40,449 nucleotides of DNA, from the NCBI GenBank assembly GCA_000961765.1, contig LADT01000084.1:1-40449 (forward strand), written 5' to 3'. Position numbers and translations under genes: made by a program. Source of the stretch: Clostridiaceae bacterium BRH_c20a (GTDB lineage Bacteria; Bacillota; Peptococcia; Peptococcales; BICA1-8). This document shows, in pieces, positions 27,757 through 35,820 of the stretch. Numbering within the stretch: position 1 is the stretch's first letter; each line of letters starts with the position of its first letter. The notes beneath the pieces are model-generated. The model did not search any database. It worked only from the letters and a program-made list of their open reading frames with translations, and was not told where the DNA came from.

Positions 27757-29769
27757 ATAAACGGAAAGCGCAGAAAAATATTGGAAAACGATATTTTAAT
27801 TTTCAAATGGATTATATTCTTTATATTCTTTATTCTTATTGCCCGACTAAGTTGGCTGCAGCTTGTTGAAACAGACATTTATCGTACAAAAGCTGAAAAT
27901 AACAGAATGCGGTTGATTACGGTTCCGGCAACCCGTGGAAATATCATAACTGCCGATGACGTTACGATAGCTACTGATTATCCCTCCTTCCGGGTTAGCA
28001 TCACTTATCTGGGGTTAAAAAATCAAGATCAGGTAGTAAATACCCTAGCAAAGATTTTAAACGACCCGGAAATAACCCCAGAATACATTAATGATCTAAT
28101 AATAAACAACAGAGCTCGACTTTTTGAACCAATTATTATTAAAAGGAATATCCCGATTGAGATCGTTACAGCTATTGAATCTAGAAGGCAAGAGCTGCCT
28201 GGGGTAACAATCGAGCCGGCGCCAGAGAGAAACTATCCCTATGGGAATTTAGCAGCACATCTTTTGGGCTATTTGAGTGAGGTAAATGAGGAATTGGGGA
28301 AGGAAGGCTTTGAAGATTATAAATTAGGTGATTTAATAGGCAAAATCGGAGTAGAAAAGGAATATGACCAATATTTGCGTGGTAAGAATGGTTTTCGTCA
28401 GGTTGAGGTGAACGTGAAAAACCGACCTATTCGCGAGGTCGCAACTGTTGATCCACAACCGGGAAACAATCTAGTTTTAACTATTGACTTTGATTTACAA
28501 AAGGTTATGGATGAAACTTTTGATAATGTGTTAGCAGAGCTTCAGAAAAACCCGAAATCCGATAAGGCCGAAGCTGGTGCTGCTGTTTTACTAGATGTGA
28601 AAACAGGGAAAGTACTTGCAATGTCAACTAGACCTGAAAATAAAATAACTGTACAAAACAAGGCTATTCAAGGCAGGTATATCCCGGGTTCTACTTTTAA
28701 AATGGTTACAGGAATTGCTGCCCTAGAAGCTGGCAAGGTTACCCCTAAGGAAACAATCTATAATCCAGGCAGATACTGGTATCCGCCATATATCAAGAGT
28801 GTGGCCCCAATAGGACCTAGTAATTTATATACTGCTATTTCTAAATCAGATAACGTTTATTTTCAGGAGATTGGTCGCCGGGTGGGGATAGATGGTATTG
28901 CTGCCATTGGTGCAGAGCTCGGATTAGATGGTCCTACAGGCATAGATTTACCCTATGAAAATAAGGGAGTTTCTGCTCTGCAGGGACTGCCGACCATCGC
29001 CAAACGGTTACAGTACTTTGATTGGGCAGCCATGATAGTTAATAAGCGCTTTGAAGCAAGAATCCAAGAGCGGGAAGAAAAATTTGATGTTTTAATAGCA
29101 AATGTGCAGGATGAAAATGAGATAAAAAAGTTACAATGGCAGAAGGAAAATGAAGTAAAGAATATTAAAGCACAATGGGCAATTGAGTTGAAATGGAACA
29201 CTAACTGGCATGATGTAGATACCTTTAATGTTGCTATTGGACAAGGCCGGCAAAACTATACACCGCTGCAGTTGGCACACTATGTAGCGACTATAGCTAA
29301 TGGCGGACTAAGGTACAAACCCTATGTAGTTGAGAAAATAATAAATTCCAGCGGTGAAATCTTAAAGGAGTTTAAGCCAGAGATTATTTCAAAAGCCAAC
29401 ATATCTCAAAATACTTTTGATGAAATAAAGACTGCTATGGTTACGACTACTCAACCAGGTGGAACAGCCTATTCTTTATTTAGTAAGTTTCCAAAAGAGA
29501 TTAAGGTAGGAGCGAAAACTGGTACAGCCCAACCAGGGCAAGCGGGTTATAGGGTAGGGGATAAGCAGTATTATGATGGTTTATTTGTAGCCTTTGCTCC
29601 TCTAGATGACCCACAAATTGCATTTGCCGGTGTAGTAGAATACGGATATAGTGGTGGCGGTTCGGTAGGTAAAATTGCTCAAGCAGTATTTGAGGAATAC
29701 TTTGGCTTAACACCAAAGGAAGTACCGCAAAATCAAACCTCAAATGTCGAAACACTTAATTTGGATTAG
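27757..29769 (+). CDS. mrdA: Penicillin-binding protein 2 (elongation transpeptidase)
   Basis: A class B PBP that cross-links peptidoglycan with RodA. With numbering from the TTG at 27781, a membrane helix lies at about residues 8-25 and the dimerisation domain at 30-220, followed by the active-site motifs STFK (304-307), SDN (356-358) and KTGT (579-582). A charged helical insert lies at about 405-470. The ribosome-binding site AAGGAGGGAGG (27742-27752) is too far (28 nt) from the TTG at 27781. The only suitably placed codon in frame is ATA at 27757, 8 nt downstream, giving 670 residues with a basic GKRRK before the helix. I list the ATA start as more likely but not proven. Confidence 0.9.
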   Translation: MNGKRRKILENDILIFKWIIFFIFFILIARLSWLQLVETDIYRTKAENNRMRLITVPATRGNIITADDVTIATDYPSFRVSITYLGLKNQDQVVNTLAKILNDPEITPEYINDLIINNRARLFEPIIIKRNIPIEIVTAIESRRQELPGVTIEPAPERNYPYGNLAAHLLGYLSEVNEELGKEGFEDYKLGDLIGKIGVEKEYDQYLRGKNGFRQVEVNVKNRPIREVATVDPQPGNNLVLTIDFDLQKVMDETFDNVLAELQKNPKSDKAEAGAAVLLDVKTGKVLAMSTRPENKITVQNKAIQGRYIPGSTFKMVTGIAALEAGKVTPKETIYNPGRYWYPPYIKSVAPIGPSNLYTAISKSDNVYFQEIGRRVGIDGIAAIGAELGLDGPTGIDLPYENKGVSALQGLPTIAKRLQYFDWAAMIVNKRFEARIQEREEKFDVLIANVQDENEIKKLQWQKENEVKNIKAQWAIELKWNTNWHDVDTFNVAIGQGRQNYTPLQLAHYVATIANGGLRYKPYVVEKIINSSGEILKEFKPEIISKANISQNTFDEIKTAMVTTTQPGGTAYSLFSKFPKEIKVGAKTGTAQPGQAGYRVGDKQYYDGLFVAFAPLDDPQIAFAGVVEYGYSGGGSVGKIAQAVFEEYFGLTPKEVPQNQTSNVETLNLD

Positions 29770-29809
29770 AATACAATATTATTTACTAGAGATATGTCTA
29801 GAAATGATT

Positions 29810-29839
29810 AAAAAACGGGGAAAAAATACCCCGTTTTTT
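29810..29839 (+). terminator. Terminator after the PBP2 gene
   Basis: AAAAAACGGGG (29810-29820) pairs with CCCCGTTTTTT (29829-29839) around an 8-nt loop. It separates the mre-PBP2 unit from minCDE. Confidence 0.92.
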
Positions 29840-29953
29840 AATAGTATCAAGCAGGGATAATAATATTTTTTGTAGAATTTAACAAATGAAGTGTCTTAAT
29901 TAGCTTTAGGTGAAGCTACGCTTATATTTATTTACATAAAGGGAGCAAAAATA

Positions 29954-30607
29954 ATGGAACCAGTGACATTTAAAGGTAACAGAGAAGGGGTTGTAGTTCA
30001 GTTAAATTCTAATCTTAGTTTTGAGGAATTATGTACTAAAGTTGAGGCCAAAATTAAATCTGCTGATTCGTTTTTAGGCAATAACACAGAGGTAATTATT
30101 AACTCTGGCTCAGTAGTATTTGATGATGGACAAGCTCAAAAGCTAAGAGGACTCTTTAACTCCATGGGGTTAGGTATTAAGAAATTTATCCCTGAAGTCA
30201 ACCAACAGGGGGGGGAGGCAAATGATATGTTTATCCCCGAGGTTATTGAAGATGATAATTACCTCTTAGCCCAAGGTTCAACCTTAATGGTCAGGAAAAA
30301 CTTGCGTTCGGGTCAGACTATCTTTCACGAGGGTACTGTTATTATTCTCGGAGATGTAAACCCGGGAGCGGAAGTTATAGCTTTAGGGCATATTTTAGTC
30401 CTTGGTAACTTACGGGGTATTGCCCATGCAGGAGCACGTGGAGATACACGGGCTGTAGTATTTGCTTCGCGGTTGCAGCCCACCCAGCTACGGATAGCAG
30501 ACTTTATAACTCGAGCCCCTGATGGGGAAATTCTGGTGCCTTCTGAACCAGAAATTGCTCGAATAAAAAATGGCATGGTGGTTATTGAGAAATACCTGCA
30601 AAAATAA
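29954..30607 (+). CDS. minC: Septum-site inhibitor MinC
   Basis: MinC blocks FtsZ polymerisation away from midcell and is carried to the membrane by MinD. The N-terminal domain is residues 1-90 (VTFKGNREGVVVQLN). The C-terminal beta-helix at about residues 105-215 shows TLMVRKNLRSGQTIFHEGTV, ILGDVNPGAEVIALGHILVLG and LRGIAHAGARGDTRA, the MinD-binding family signature. At 217 residues it is normal. minD starts 11 bp later. Confidence 0.95.
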   Translation: MEPVTFKGNREGVVVQLNSNLSFEELCTKVEAKIKSADSFLGNNTEVIINSGSVVFDDGQAQKLRGLFNSMGLGIKKFIPEVNQQGGEANDMFIPEVIEDDNYLLAQGSTLMVRKNLRSGQTIFHEGTVIILGDVNPGAEVIALGHILVLGNLRGIAHAGARGDTRAVVFASRLQPTQLRIADFITRAPDGEILVPSEPEIARIKNGMVVIEKYLQK

Positions 30608-30618
30608 GGAGGATAGCT

Positions 30619-31416
30619 ATGGGAGAAGTTATTGTTATAACATCTGGTAAAGGTGGCGTTGGTAAAACTACAACAACGGCAAATATTGGTACCGGTTTAG
30701 CGGCTTTAGGAAATAAGGTAGTGCTTATTGATACTGACATTGGGTTAAGAAATTTAGATGTCGTTATGGGTTTGGAAAACAGAATTGTTTATGATCTTGT
30801 TGATGTTACCCAAGGACACTGCCGCTTGAAACAGGCTTTAATTAAAGACAAACGTTTTGATGGTCTTTTTCTACTGCCAGCTGCTCAAACTAAAGATAAA
30901 ACTGCTGTTAGTATCGAGGATATGAAAAAGCTGTGCAGTGAACTCCAGGAAGAATTTGATTATGTGCTCGTTGATTGCCCCGCAGGTATTGAGCAAGGAT
31001 TTAAGAATGCTATTGCAGGTGCAGAAAGGGCGATTATTGTTACTACTCCGGAGGTATCTGCTGTGAGGGATGCTGATAGGATAGTAGGCTTGTTGGAAGC
31101 AAATGGTTTACGCGGACCCCAGCTTATAATTAATAGAATTCGTCCTGACATGGTAAAACGGGGAGACATGATGAATATTGAGGATATGCTTGATATCCTA
31201 GCTATTGAATTATTGGGAGTAGTTCCAGAAGATGAATACATAGTTGTTTCTACTAATAAAGGTGAACCTGCTGTACTTGATATGGACTCACGGGCAGGAC
31301 AAGCATATCGCAACATCTCTAAGCGGGTTACAGGTGAGCAAGTGTCCTTAATAGATCTAGAATATGAAGAAGGGCTAGTAAAAAAACTTAAACGCCTACT
31401 GGGCTTAAAGGGATAA
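30619..31416 (+). CDS. minD: Septum-site determining ATPase MinD
   Basis: A ParA-type membrane-binding ATPase that recruits MinC. The deviant Walker A is TSGKGGVGKTTTTANIG (residues 8-24), followed by DTDIGLRNLDVVMGLENR, DYVLVDCPAGIEQG, and a C-terminal amphipathic membrane-targeting helix (VKKLKRLLGLKG). At 265 residues it is typical. It lies between minC and minE with gaps of 11 and 12 bp. Confidence 0.97.
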   Translation: MGEVIVITSGKGGVGKTTTTANIGTGLAALGNKVVLIDTDIGLRNLDVVMGLENRIVYDLVDVTQGHCRLKQALIKDKRFDGLFLLPAAQTKDKTAVSIEDMKKLCSELQEEFDYVLVDCPAGIEQGFKNAIAGAERAIIVTTPEVSAVRDADRIVGLLEANGLRGPQLIINRIRPDMVKRGDMMNIEDMLDILAIELLGVVPEDEYIVVSTNKGEPAVLDMDSRAGQAYRNISKRVTGEQVSLIDLEYEEGLVKKLKRLLGLKG

Positions 31417-31428
31417 GGGGGTTTTAAA

Positions 31429-31710
31429 ATGATTGACTTCCTAAGAAGTGTACTGGGCAGAGAGGCGCCTGGCAGTAAAAATATGGCTAAAGAACGGTTG
31501 CGTTTAGTTCTTGTTCATGATAGAGCTAGCGTATCTCCACATTTGTTGGAGAATTTGAAAGAGGATCTGATTCGGGTCATCTCAAATTACATGGAAATTG
31601 ACCAAAATGCTCTAGAAGTCCAGTTAAATCGGGAAGATGACTCAGTGGCGTTAGTAGCCAATATTCCAATTATTAAAATGAAACGCACATATCAGGATGT
31701 AAAGATATAA
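31429..31710 (+). CDS. minE: Cell division topological specificity factor MinE
   Basis: MinE stimulates MinD ATPase and drives oscillation. The N-terminal MIDFLRSVLGR membrane-binding segment, the anti-MinCD stretch AKERLRLVLVHDRA, and the C-terminal topology domain (IRVISNYMEIDQNALEVQL) are all present in 93 residues. A MinE together with MinCD means an oscillating system of the clostridial type rather than the DivIVA-anchored Bacillus type. Confidence 0.95.
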   Translation: MIDFLRSVLGREAPGSKNMAKERLRLVLVHDRASVSPHLLENLKEDLIRVISNYMEIDQNALEVQLNREDDSVALVANIPIIKMKRTYQDVKI

Positions 31711-31752
31711 TAATTAGCGGATAGTGATTATTGGTGTAGTTTTTGGGGCTTC

Positions 31753-31776
31753 GTGACCAGTGACCAGTGACCAGTG
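31753..31776. repeat. Three tandem GTGACCA units
   Basis: GTGACCA occurs three times in tandem directly before the 31-bp periodic array. Related words (ACTGGTCACTG) are seen at about 20750. Confidence 0.6.
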
Positions 31777-31790
31777 CCCGGAAAGACATT

Positions 31791-31895
31791 TGGGTCTGAC
31801 AACTACTTCTTGGACATATTCTGCGTCTGACAATCGCTACTGGGTGAAGATATTGCGTCTGACAATTCTTTGAGGTCATACTTTTGCGTCTGACA
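31791..31895. repeat. Four TGCGTCTGACA motifs at 31-32 bp intervals
   Basis: TGGGTCTGACA at 31791 and TGCGTCTGACA at 31822, 31854 and 31885 are spaced 31, 32 and 31 bp, close to three helical turns. The 20-21 bp between them share only loose similarity (for example TTGGACATA and GAGGTCATA). All motifs face the same way. No reading frame is seen. Confidence 0.8.
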
Positions 31896-31904
31896 CAATC
31901 TATA

Positions 31905-32023
31905 ATATTAAGGCTGAGGTTGAGGCTAAGAATAGAATCTTAACCTTAACCTAGCGAATGAAGTGAGCGAAACCTTAACCTTGTTTTTCTGTAGAACTGT
32001 AGAACTGTAGCACTGTAGCACTG
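31905..32023. repeat. Hexamer element A5 and CTGTAGAA/CTGTAGCA repeats
   Basis: A shortened hexamer element (GGCTGAGGTTGAGGCTAAG, centre, CTTAACCTTAACCTAGCGAA, with GAGCGAAACC) lies at 31905-31983. It is followed by four CTGTAGAAC/CTGTAGCAC units at 31989-32023. Confidence 0.7.
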
Positions 32024-32069
32024 ACGTTCAGTATAGCCTACAAGTTCAGAAAGTGCCAGTTTTTATGTA

Positions 32070-32098
32070 TGGACGGGAGTATATTAGATAGATATAAT
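32070..32098 (+). promoter_or_regulatory. Possible rodA promoter
   Basis: TATAAT at 32093-32098 with TGGACG 17 nt upstream (32070-32075, four of six matches to TTGACA). It lies 76 bp before the rodA start, with an ACTAGCCACTAG repeat word between. Confidence 0.4.
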
Positions 32099-32173
32099 TA
32101 ACCTTGATGAGATTGTTACTTAAGCTAGTCACTAGCCACTAGTTACCAGTAACTAACTGGGAGGCATTATATT

Positions 32174-33295
32174 ATGGGTTTTTACAAAAAGATATTAAAT
32201 AAAGTTGATTATACTCTTATTGCGGCTGTTCTGCTCATCCTTGTGATGAGCCTATTTGTTTTAAACAGTGCTACTGCCCATCTCTCATCCTCATATATAA
32301 TGAAGCAGATAATGTGGATTGGCTTCAGTATTGTAGTGGTGTTAGCTATTTTGCGTCTAGAGTATACTGCTCTTACTAGATATTCCAAGTACCTTTATGT
32401 TATTAATATTTTACTCTTGGTTTCTGTTTTTTTTCTGGGTACTGAGGTTAAAGGTGCTCAGTCGTGGATAAAAACCCCCTTAGGTAGTATTCAGCCTTCG
32501 GAGTTTTCCAAAATCCTTTTGATTATAACCTTTGCCCATTATTTGGTCTTGAAACAAGGTAAATTATCTAAACTACAAGACTTGATTCCAGCCTTTATCT
32601 TTGTAGCTATTCCGTTACTTTTGATCCTAAAACAACCGGACTTAGGTACAGCCTTAGTAATAATTGCTATCATGGTAGGTATGCTTTTTGTTGCAGGGGC
32701 CAATCGTACTATTCTCATTAGTGTTTTTGGTGGTGGTTCGTTGGCTGGGATTGGTTATATTCTAGGTCACCTGAAGTTTGGTTGGTGGATGCCCCTCAAA
32801 GCATATCAGCTTAACCGAATATTAGTAGTTTTTGATCCTAATATTGACCCTAGAGGAGCCGGCTGGAATGTATGGCAATCTAAAATTGCCATTGGCAGCG
32901 GCGGGCTTCTAGGAAAAGGCTTGGGTGGGGGTACTCAGAGCATGGGTCAATTTCTGCCCGAACAGTGGACTGACTTTATATTTGCAGTATTCGCGGAAGA
33001 GCTGGGCTTTGTTGGAGCGGGACTACTTTTAATTGCTTTTTTTATTTTATGTTTTCGGGGTTTAAAAATTGCCGCCGCTTCCAAGGATTTATATGGCAGT
33101 CTAATAGCGGCAGGGATAGTTTCCATGTATTTGTTTCATATTATCGAAAATGTGGGTATGGCATTGGGAGTTATGCCTGTGACCGGAATTCCGCTGCCCT
33201 TTGTAAGTTATGGTGGCAGTTCCATGCTGACAAACATGATTGGACTGGGGTTGTTGCTTAACATCTATGTACGCCGTCAAAAAATTATATTTTGA
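32174..33295 (+). CDS. rodA: Rod-shape SEDS glycosyltransferase RodA
   Basis: A polytopic SEDS-family peptidoglycan polymerase that works with PBP2. About ten helices are seen. Family motifs include GAQSWIKTPLGSIQPSEFSK (about residues 95-114), LKQPDLGTALVI with the catalytic-region aspartate, PRGAGWNVWQSKIAIGSGG, the LPEQWTDFIFAVFAEELGFVG block, and the C-terminal PVTGIPLPFVSYGGSSMLTN. At 373 residues it is full length. Position after minE and pairing with PBP2 favour RodA over FtsW or SpoVE. Confidence 0.93.
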   Translation: MGFYKKILNKVDYTLIAAVLLILVMSLFVLNSATAHLSSSYIMKQIMWIGFSIVVVLAILRLEYTALTRYSKYLYVINILLLVSVFFLGTEVKGAQSWIKTPLGSIQPSEFSKILLIITFAHYLVLKQGKLSKLQDLIPAFIFVAIPLLLILKQPDLGTALVIIAIMVGMLFVAGANRTILISVFGGGSLAGIGYILGHLKFGWWMPLKAYQLNRILVVFDPNIDPRGAGWNVWQSKIAIGSGGLLGKGLGGGTQSMGQFLPEQWTDFIFAVFAEELGFVGAGLLLIAFFILCFRGLKIAAASKDLYGSLIAAGIVSMYLFHIIENVGMALGVMPVTGIPLPFVSYGGSSMLTNMIGLGLLLNIYVRRQKIIF

Positions 33296-33300
33296 GGAAA

Positions 33301-33350
33301 GGGGACACACCTGCCGAGCTTGGGATATATCTTGGACCAGGAATGTCCCC
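33301..33350. repeat. Single 50-bp GGGGACA hairpin repeat
   Basis: One complete unit starts GGGGACACACCTGCCGAG and ends CCAGGAATGTCCCC. It is homologous to units at 1-49 and 114-162 with a diverged centre, and begins 6 bp after the rodA stop. Confidence 0.8.
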
Positions 33351-33371
33351 AACTAATTATTAACCTTAACC

Positions 33372-33389
33372 TGCGTCTTTTAAGACGCA
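33372..33389. repeat. 18-bp perfect palindrome TGCGTCTT/AAGACGCA
   Basis: TGCGTCTTTTAAGACGCA is self-complementary throughout. It follows a short TTAACCTTAACC remnant. It shares TGCGTCT with the periodic array at 31791-31895. No T-run follows, so it is not a standard terminator. Confidence 0.6.
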
Positions 33390-33460
33390 TCATTTACAAA
33401 ATGTGGCACAAATCGGACGACTCGAAAAACGCAACGGCTTTATAGTTGTTGGGTTTTTTA

Positions 33461-33955
33461 TTAAGAGAAATTTTTCCTCGACTTGTCATGTGTTTCCAGA
33501 AAATAAAGAAAGTCTTCCAGTTCATTTTGAATGTTATTAAATAAATTGGGCAACTTTTTAACTAAAGGCTCTATTTTAGTGGCTGAAAGATTGAGACTAT
33601 ATACATTTCTTACTACATGACGAAAACCTCTATATTCATCCAGACTATTTCTTGTTTCTCTAGAAATAACAGCTGGTCGTACTAGTTCAATTTCAGTAGC
33701 CATTTGGCGCAAGAGTTCTTGATGCCAATTCTCTCCTTGTGGTTTTACTTGATCTACTGTAATAGCAATTAATTCATAAACTCTCTCAAGTGCAGTATAG
33801 AAACTATGGAGATTCAACGCCACACTATCCAGATAAAATTCATCTCCGGACTGCCTTGCACGTTCCCAGCCACCCTGCGTACGGTCAATAATAAGTTTAA
33901 TCTCAGAAATTTCTTCACGTATCCTACCAGCTAAGGTAAGAAATTTCTTATTCAT
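33461..33955 (-). CDS. HepT-like HEPN-domain toxin
   Basis: A 164-residue all-helical protein. The block RNSLDEYRGFRHVVRNVY at about residues 118-135 resembles the HepT-like branch of the HEPN superfamily, ribonucleases or RNA-binding toxins silenced by an MNT partner. The exact R-x4-6-H motif is not seen in canonical form; RGFRH and RNVY stand in its place. The start codon overlaps the stop of the nucleotidyltransferase gene (ATGA), so the pair is translationally coupled with the antitoxin first. Function is from family and context. Confidence 0.75.
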   Translation of the reverse strand: MNKKFLTLAGRIREEISEIKLIIDRTQGGWERARQSGDEFYLDSVALNLHSFYTALERVYELIAITVDQVKPQGENWHQELLRQMATEIELVRPAVISRETRNSLDEYRGFRHVVRNVYSLNLSATKIEPLVKKLPNLFNNIQNELEDFLYFLETHDKSRKNFS

Positions 33956-34335
33956 ACCTCTATCCCCTCAATTTCAATTGCTTTACGCAAAGAAACACGA
34001 CATTCTATAACATCAACTAAATCAATTTTGAACTCTCTAGTTAATCCAGTTACGGCTCCTACCGCTGCATAAAACTTTTCATCAGGTATGCCCCATACCG
34101 CTAAATCAATATCAGACCAACGTGTAAAAGAGGAACGGTTGGTTAAAGAGCCAAAAACCACTACTTTTTGGGCACCGTAGCTTTCTTTTAAGACCATTGC
34201 AGATTTTTTAGCAACTTTCCATGCAGCTTCATAACGTTCAGATAAAAATTGATCCGTTCGGGGGATATCTTCCGTAAAAGTTAAAGGATATTTTTTTATA
34301 TAAAATGTAGCAAATTCTTCGATTTCAGTACCCAT
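33952..34335 (-). CDS. MNT-type minimal nucleotidyltransferase (antitoxin)
   Basis: A 127-residue protein with the polymerase-beta-like motif VVFGSLTNRSSFTRWSDIDLAV, i.e. GS then DxD, with a further acidic strand FKIDLVDVIE. In the characterised MntA-HepT pairs the nucleotidyltransferase inactivates the HEPN toxin by adding AMP to a tyrosine near the active site. The residues for that reaction look intact. AAGGGGGG is 6 nt before the ATG. A good promoter lies upstream at 34378-34406. Confidence 0.82.
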   Translation of the reverse strand: MGTEIEEFATFYIKKYPLTFTEDIPRTDQFLSERYEAAWKVAKKSAMVLKESYGAQKVVVFGSLTNRSSFTRWSDIDLAVWGIPDEKFYAAVGAVTGLTREFKIDLVDVIECRVSLRKAIEIEGIEV

Positions 34336-34377
34336 TTCTTGCCCCCCCTTTACCTTATAAACATAATTCTTTGTAAA

Positions 34378-34406
34378 ATTATACCATAACTATACTGTAA
34401 TCTCAA
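34378..34406 (-). promoter_or_regulatory. SigmaA-type promoter of the MNT-HEPN pair
   Basis: On the minus strand TTGAGA (34406-34401) and TATAAT (34383-34378) are separated by 17 nt, 43 bp upstream of the antitoxin start. The rest of the 280-bp spacer to 34615 is AT-rich, with one DnaA-box-like TGTGGATAA at 34581, and shows no gene. Confidence 0.75.
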
Positions 34407-34615
34407 TTTGAACTTATACTTTATAGTATTGTACACAAAATATTTGTTAAAGTGCGTCTTAAGTCCATATAAAAAAATCTTTTTGAGCGAATATAATTAG
34501 TTCTGTACTTCCATATTCTTCAGTAGCCCATACAATCCTTTAAGGCTTTCTGGTCGTTTAGGAAAAAATAAATTTTTTGTTGTGGATAACTATGTTAATT
34601 TAGTAGAATTCAGAT

Positions 34616-35186
34616 ATGGGAATATATGAGAGAAAAACAGCCAATAAAACAAAGATAACGATAAAAGAGGTATTCAAGGAACATTTTTATCTCTTTTATT
34701 CCACATCAAAAGAAGTAATTCCAGAGTGTGTAAGAGAACAAGTAAAAAGCGTAGTAACAAAGATGTTAGAATGTAGAGATCCTGAAAAAGGGTTTTGCGG
34801 AATATATATGCGAAGACTGTCTAGAGAGAATAAAAGTAGCATTTACTTGCAAAAGTAAGTTTTGTGTCTCCTGTGCTAAGATATATATAGATAATTGGGT
34901 AGAGCGGGTAACAAGAATAATATTTGCGGTACGACACCGACATGTAATATTTACTGTTTCTGAAGAATTACGACCAATAATTTATGGACATAGAGAATTA
35001 TTAAAAGACCTTTCAGATTGTGCAGCAGAAGTAATAATAGAGACAATAAGAGAGCGGAATAAAAGTTTAAATATAATGGCAGGAGTAATAGCTGTAATAC
35101 ATACATTCGGGCGAGCATCCAATTTTAATCCCCATGTACATTATGACAAGCTTTCCATAATGTACACATGCTGTGAGGTATCATAA
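34616..35186 (+). pseudogene. IS91-type transposase remnant (frameshifted, 3' truncated)
   Basis: The first 58 residues are in one frame. Removing one G from GGG at 34790-34792 joins them to a second frame that runs to a TAA at 35184-35186. The joined product has a zinc-binding part (CEDC, then CKSKFCVSCAK), followed by RHRHVIFTVSEELRP and MAGVIAVIHTFGRASNFNPH, the conserved core of IS91-family HUH transposases (Zn_Tnp_IS91 and Y2 domains). The sequence stops just after NPHVHY, so the catalytic tyrosine region is lost. This is a dead element that shows earlier mobile DNA in this accessory region. Confidence 0.85.
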
Positions 35187-35359
35187 AGTGTAATCTTGTC
35201 ATCGGAACAAAGCTTATTGCCCATAATTTCCGTCAGTTAACCAGATTTTTCAAAGGGGATATCCGAGAGAAATTAAAAAAAACGCTTAAATTCCAACCAA
35301 GGGATACCTGTCTCTATTTAACAAAGAAAGGGCTGATAAAGGCTGAAAAGGGTGAATAA
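35187..35359 (+). pseudogene. Degraded coding remnant of unknown origin
   Basis: One frame remains open for about 58 codons up to a TAA at 35357-35359, without a usual start codon. It contains GTKLIAHNFRQLTRFFKGD and ends LYLTKKGLIKAEKGE. It reads like protein, with basic helices and a wing-like end, but I recognise no family. It may be part of the same decayed mobile element or a host gene fragment. Confidence 0.35.
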
Positions 35360-35815
35360 TATCAGGTGTAAACCCAAATATTAAAACATTTATACAGCTA
35401 GATGGAATTTTAAAAGAACAATATTCCTTAATTTACCACTTGTTGAAGTGGTGAGAAGTAATTTTACTGCTTTCAGCAGGGGAATCATAAATTGATTTAC
35501 ATAAGAAGGAAGCGGGAGAACTATCCCTATGCTTTTGATGACAATGGCAAATCTTGTTCCTCGGCTGGACAGGAGTTTTCCTCGAAAGGAGCCATCGAGG
35601 AAAAAGAAACATCCTGCTAATAAAAACGTTCACTGTAAGTTATCGGAAATTAGGCTTTATGACATTGGTCTGATATCGCCGCGTCTTCAAATAGTCAATT
35701 GGCTATTTTTTGTCGAAATGTGAAATATTTTGGTGGAAGGTAATTCCAATTTTGAAAGGAAATTAGTAATCGCTTAAATGTTTAGTAGAGGAATAGTTAA
35801 CTCCCTTTAAAATAT
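35360..35815. other. Non-coding spacer with two hairpins
   Basis: Short open frames here look random. Two hairpins are visible: ACCACTT/AAGTGGT (35435-35452, 4-nt loop) and TTTTCCTCG/CGAGGAAAA (35576-35604, 11-nt loop). Nothing else is recognisable. The spacer separates the IS91 remnant from the agr-like operon. Confidence 0.5.
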
Positions 35816-35820
35816 GGTAA

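Noticed and set aside
31791-31895. Possible CRISPR array
   Set aside because: The repeats are only 11 bp and the spacers 20-21 bp and partly alike, with no cas genes, so it does not fit any CRISPR type.
33420-33462. Terminator after rodA / HEPN gene (CGCAAC, GTTGTTGG, TTTTTT)
   Set aside because: The best stem is only about five pairs with a G-T, too weak to annotate, although a T-run is present.
34581-34589. DnaA-box-like TGTGGATAA (complement TTATCCACA)
   Set aside because: It is a single site with no cluster, dnaA gene or AT-rich unwinding element nearby, so an origin is not supported.
35433-35723. Two overlapping open frames of 64 and 66 codons on opposite strands
   Set aside because: They lack ribosome-binding sites and family resemblance. 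Their composition looks like random translation of a decayed spacer.
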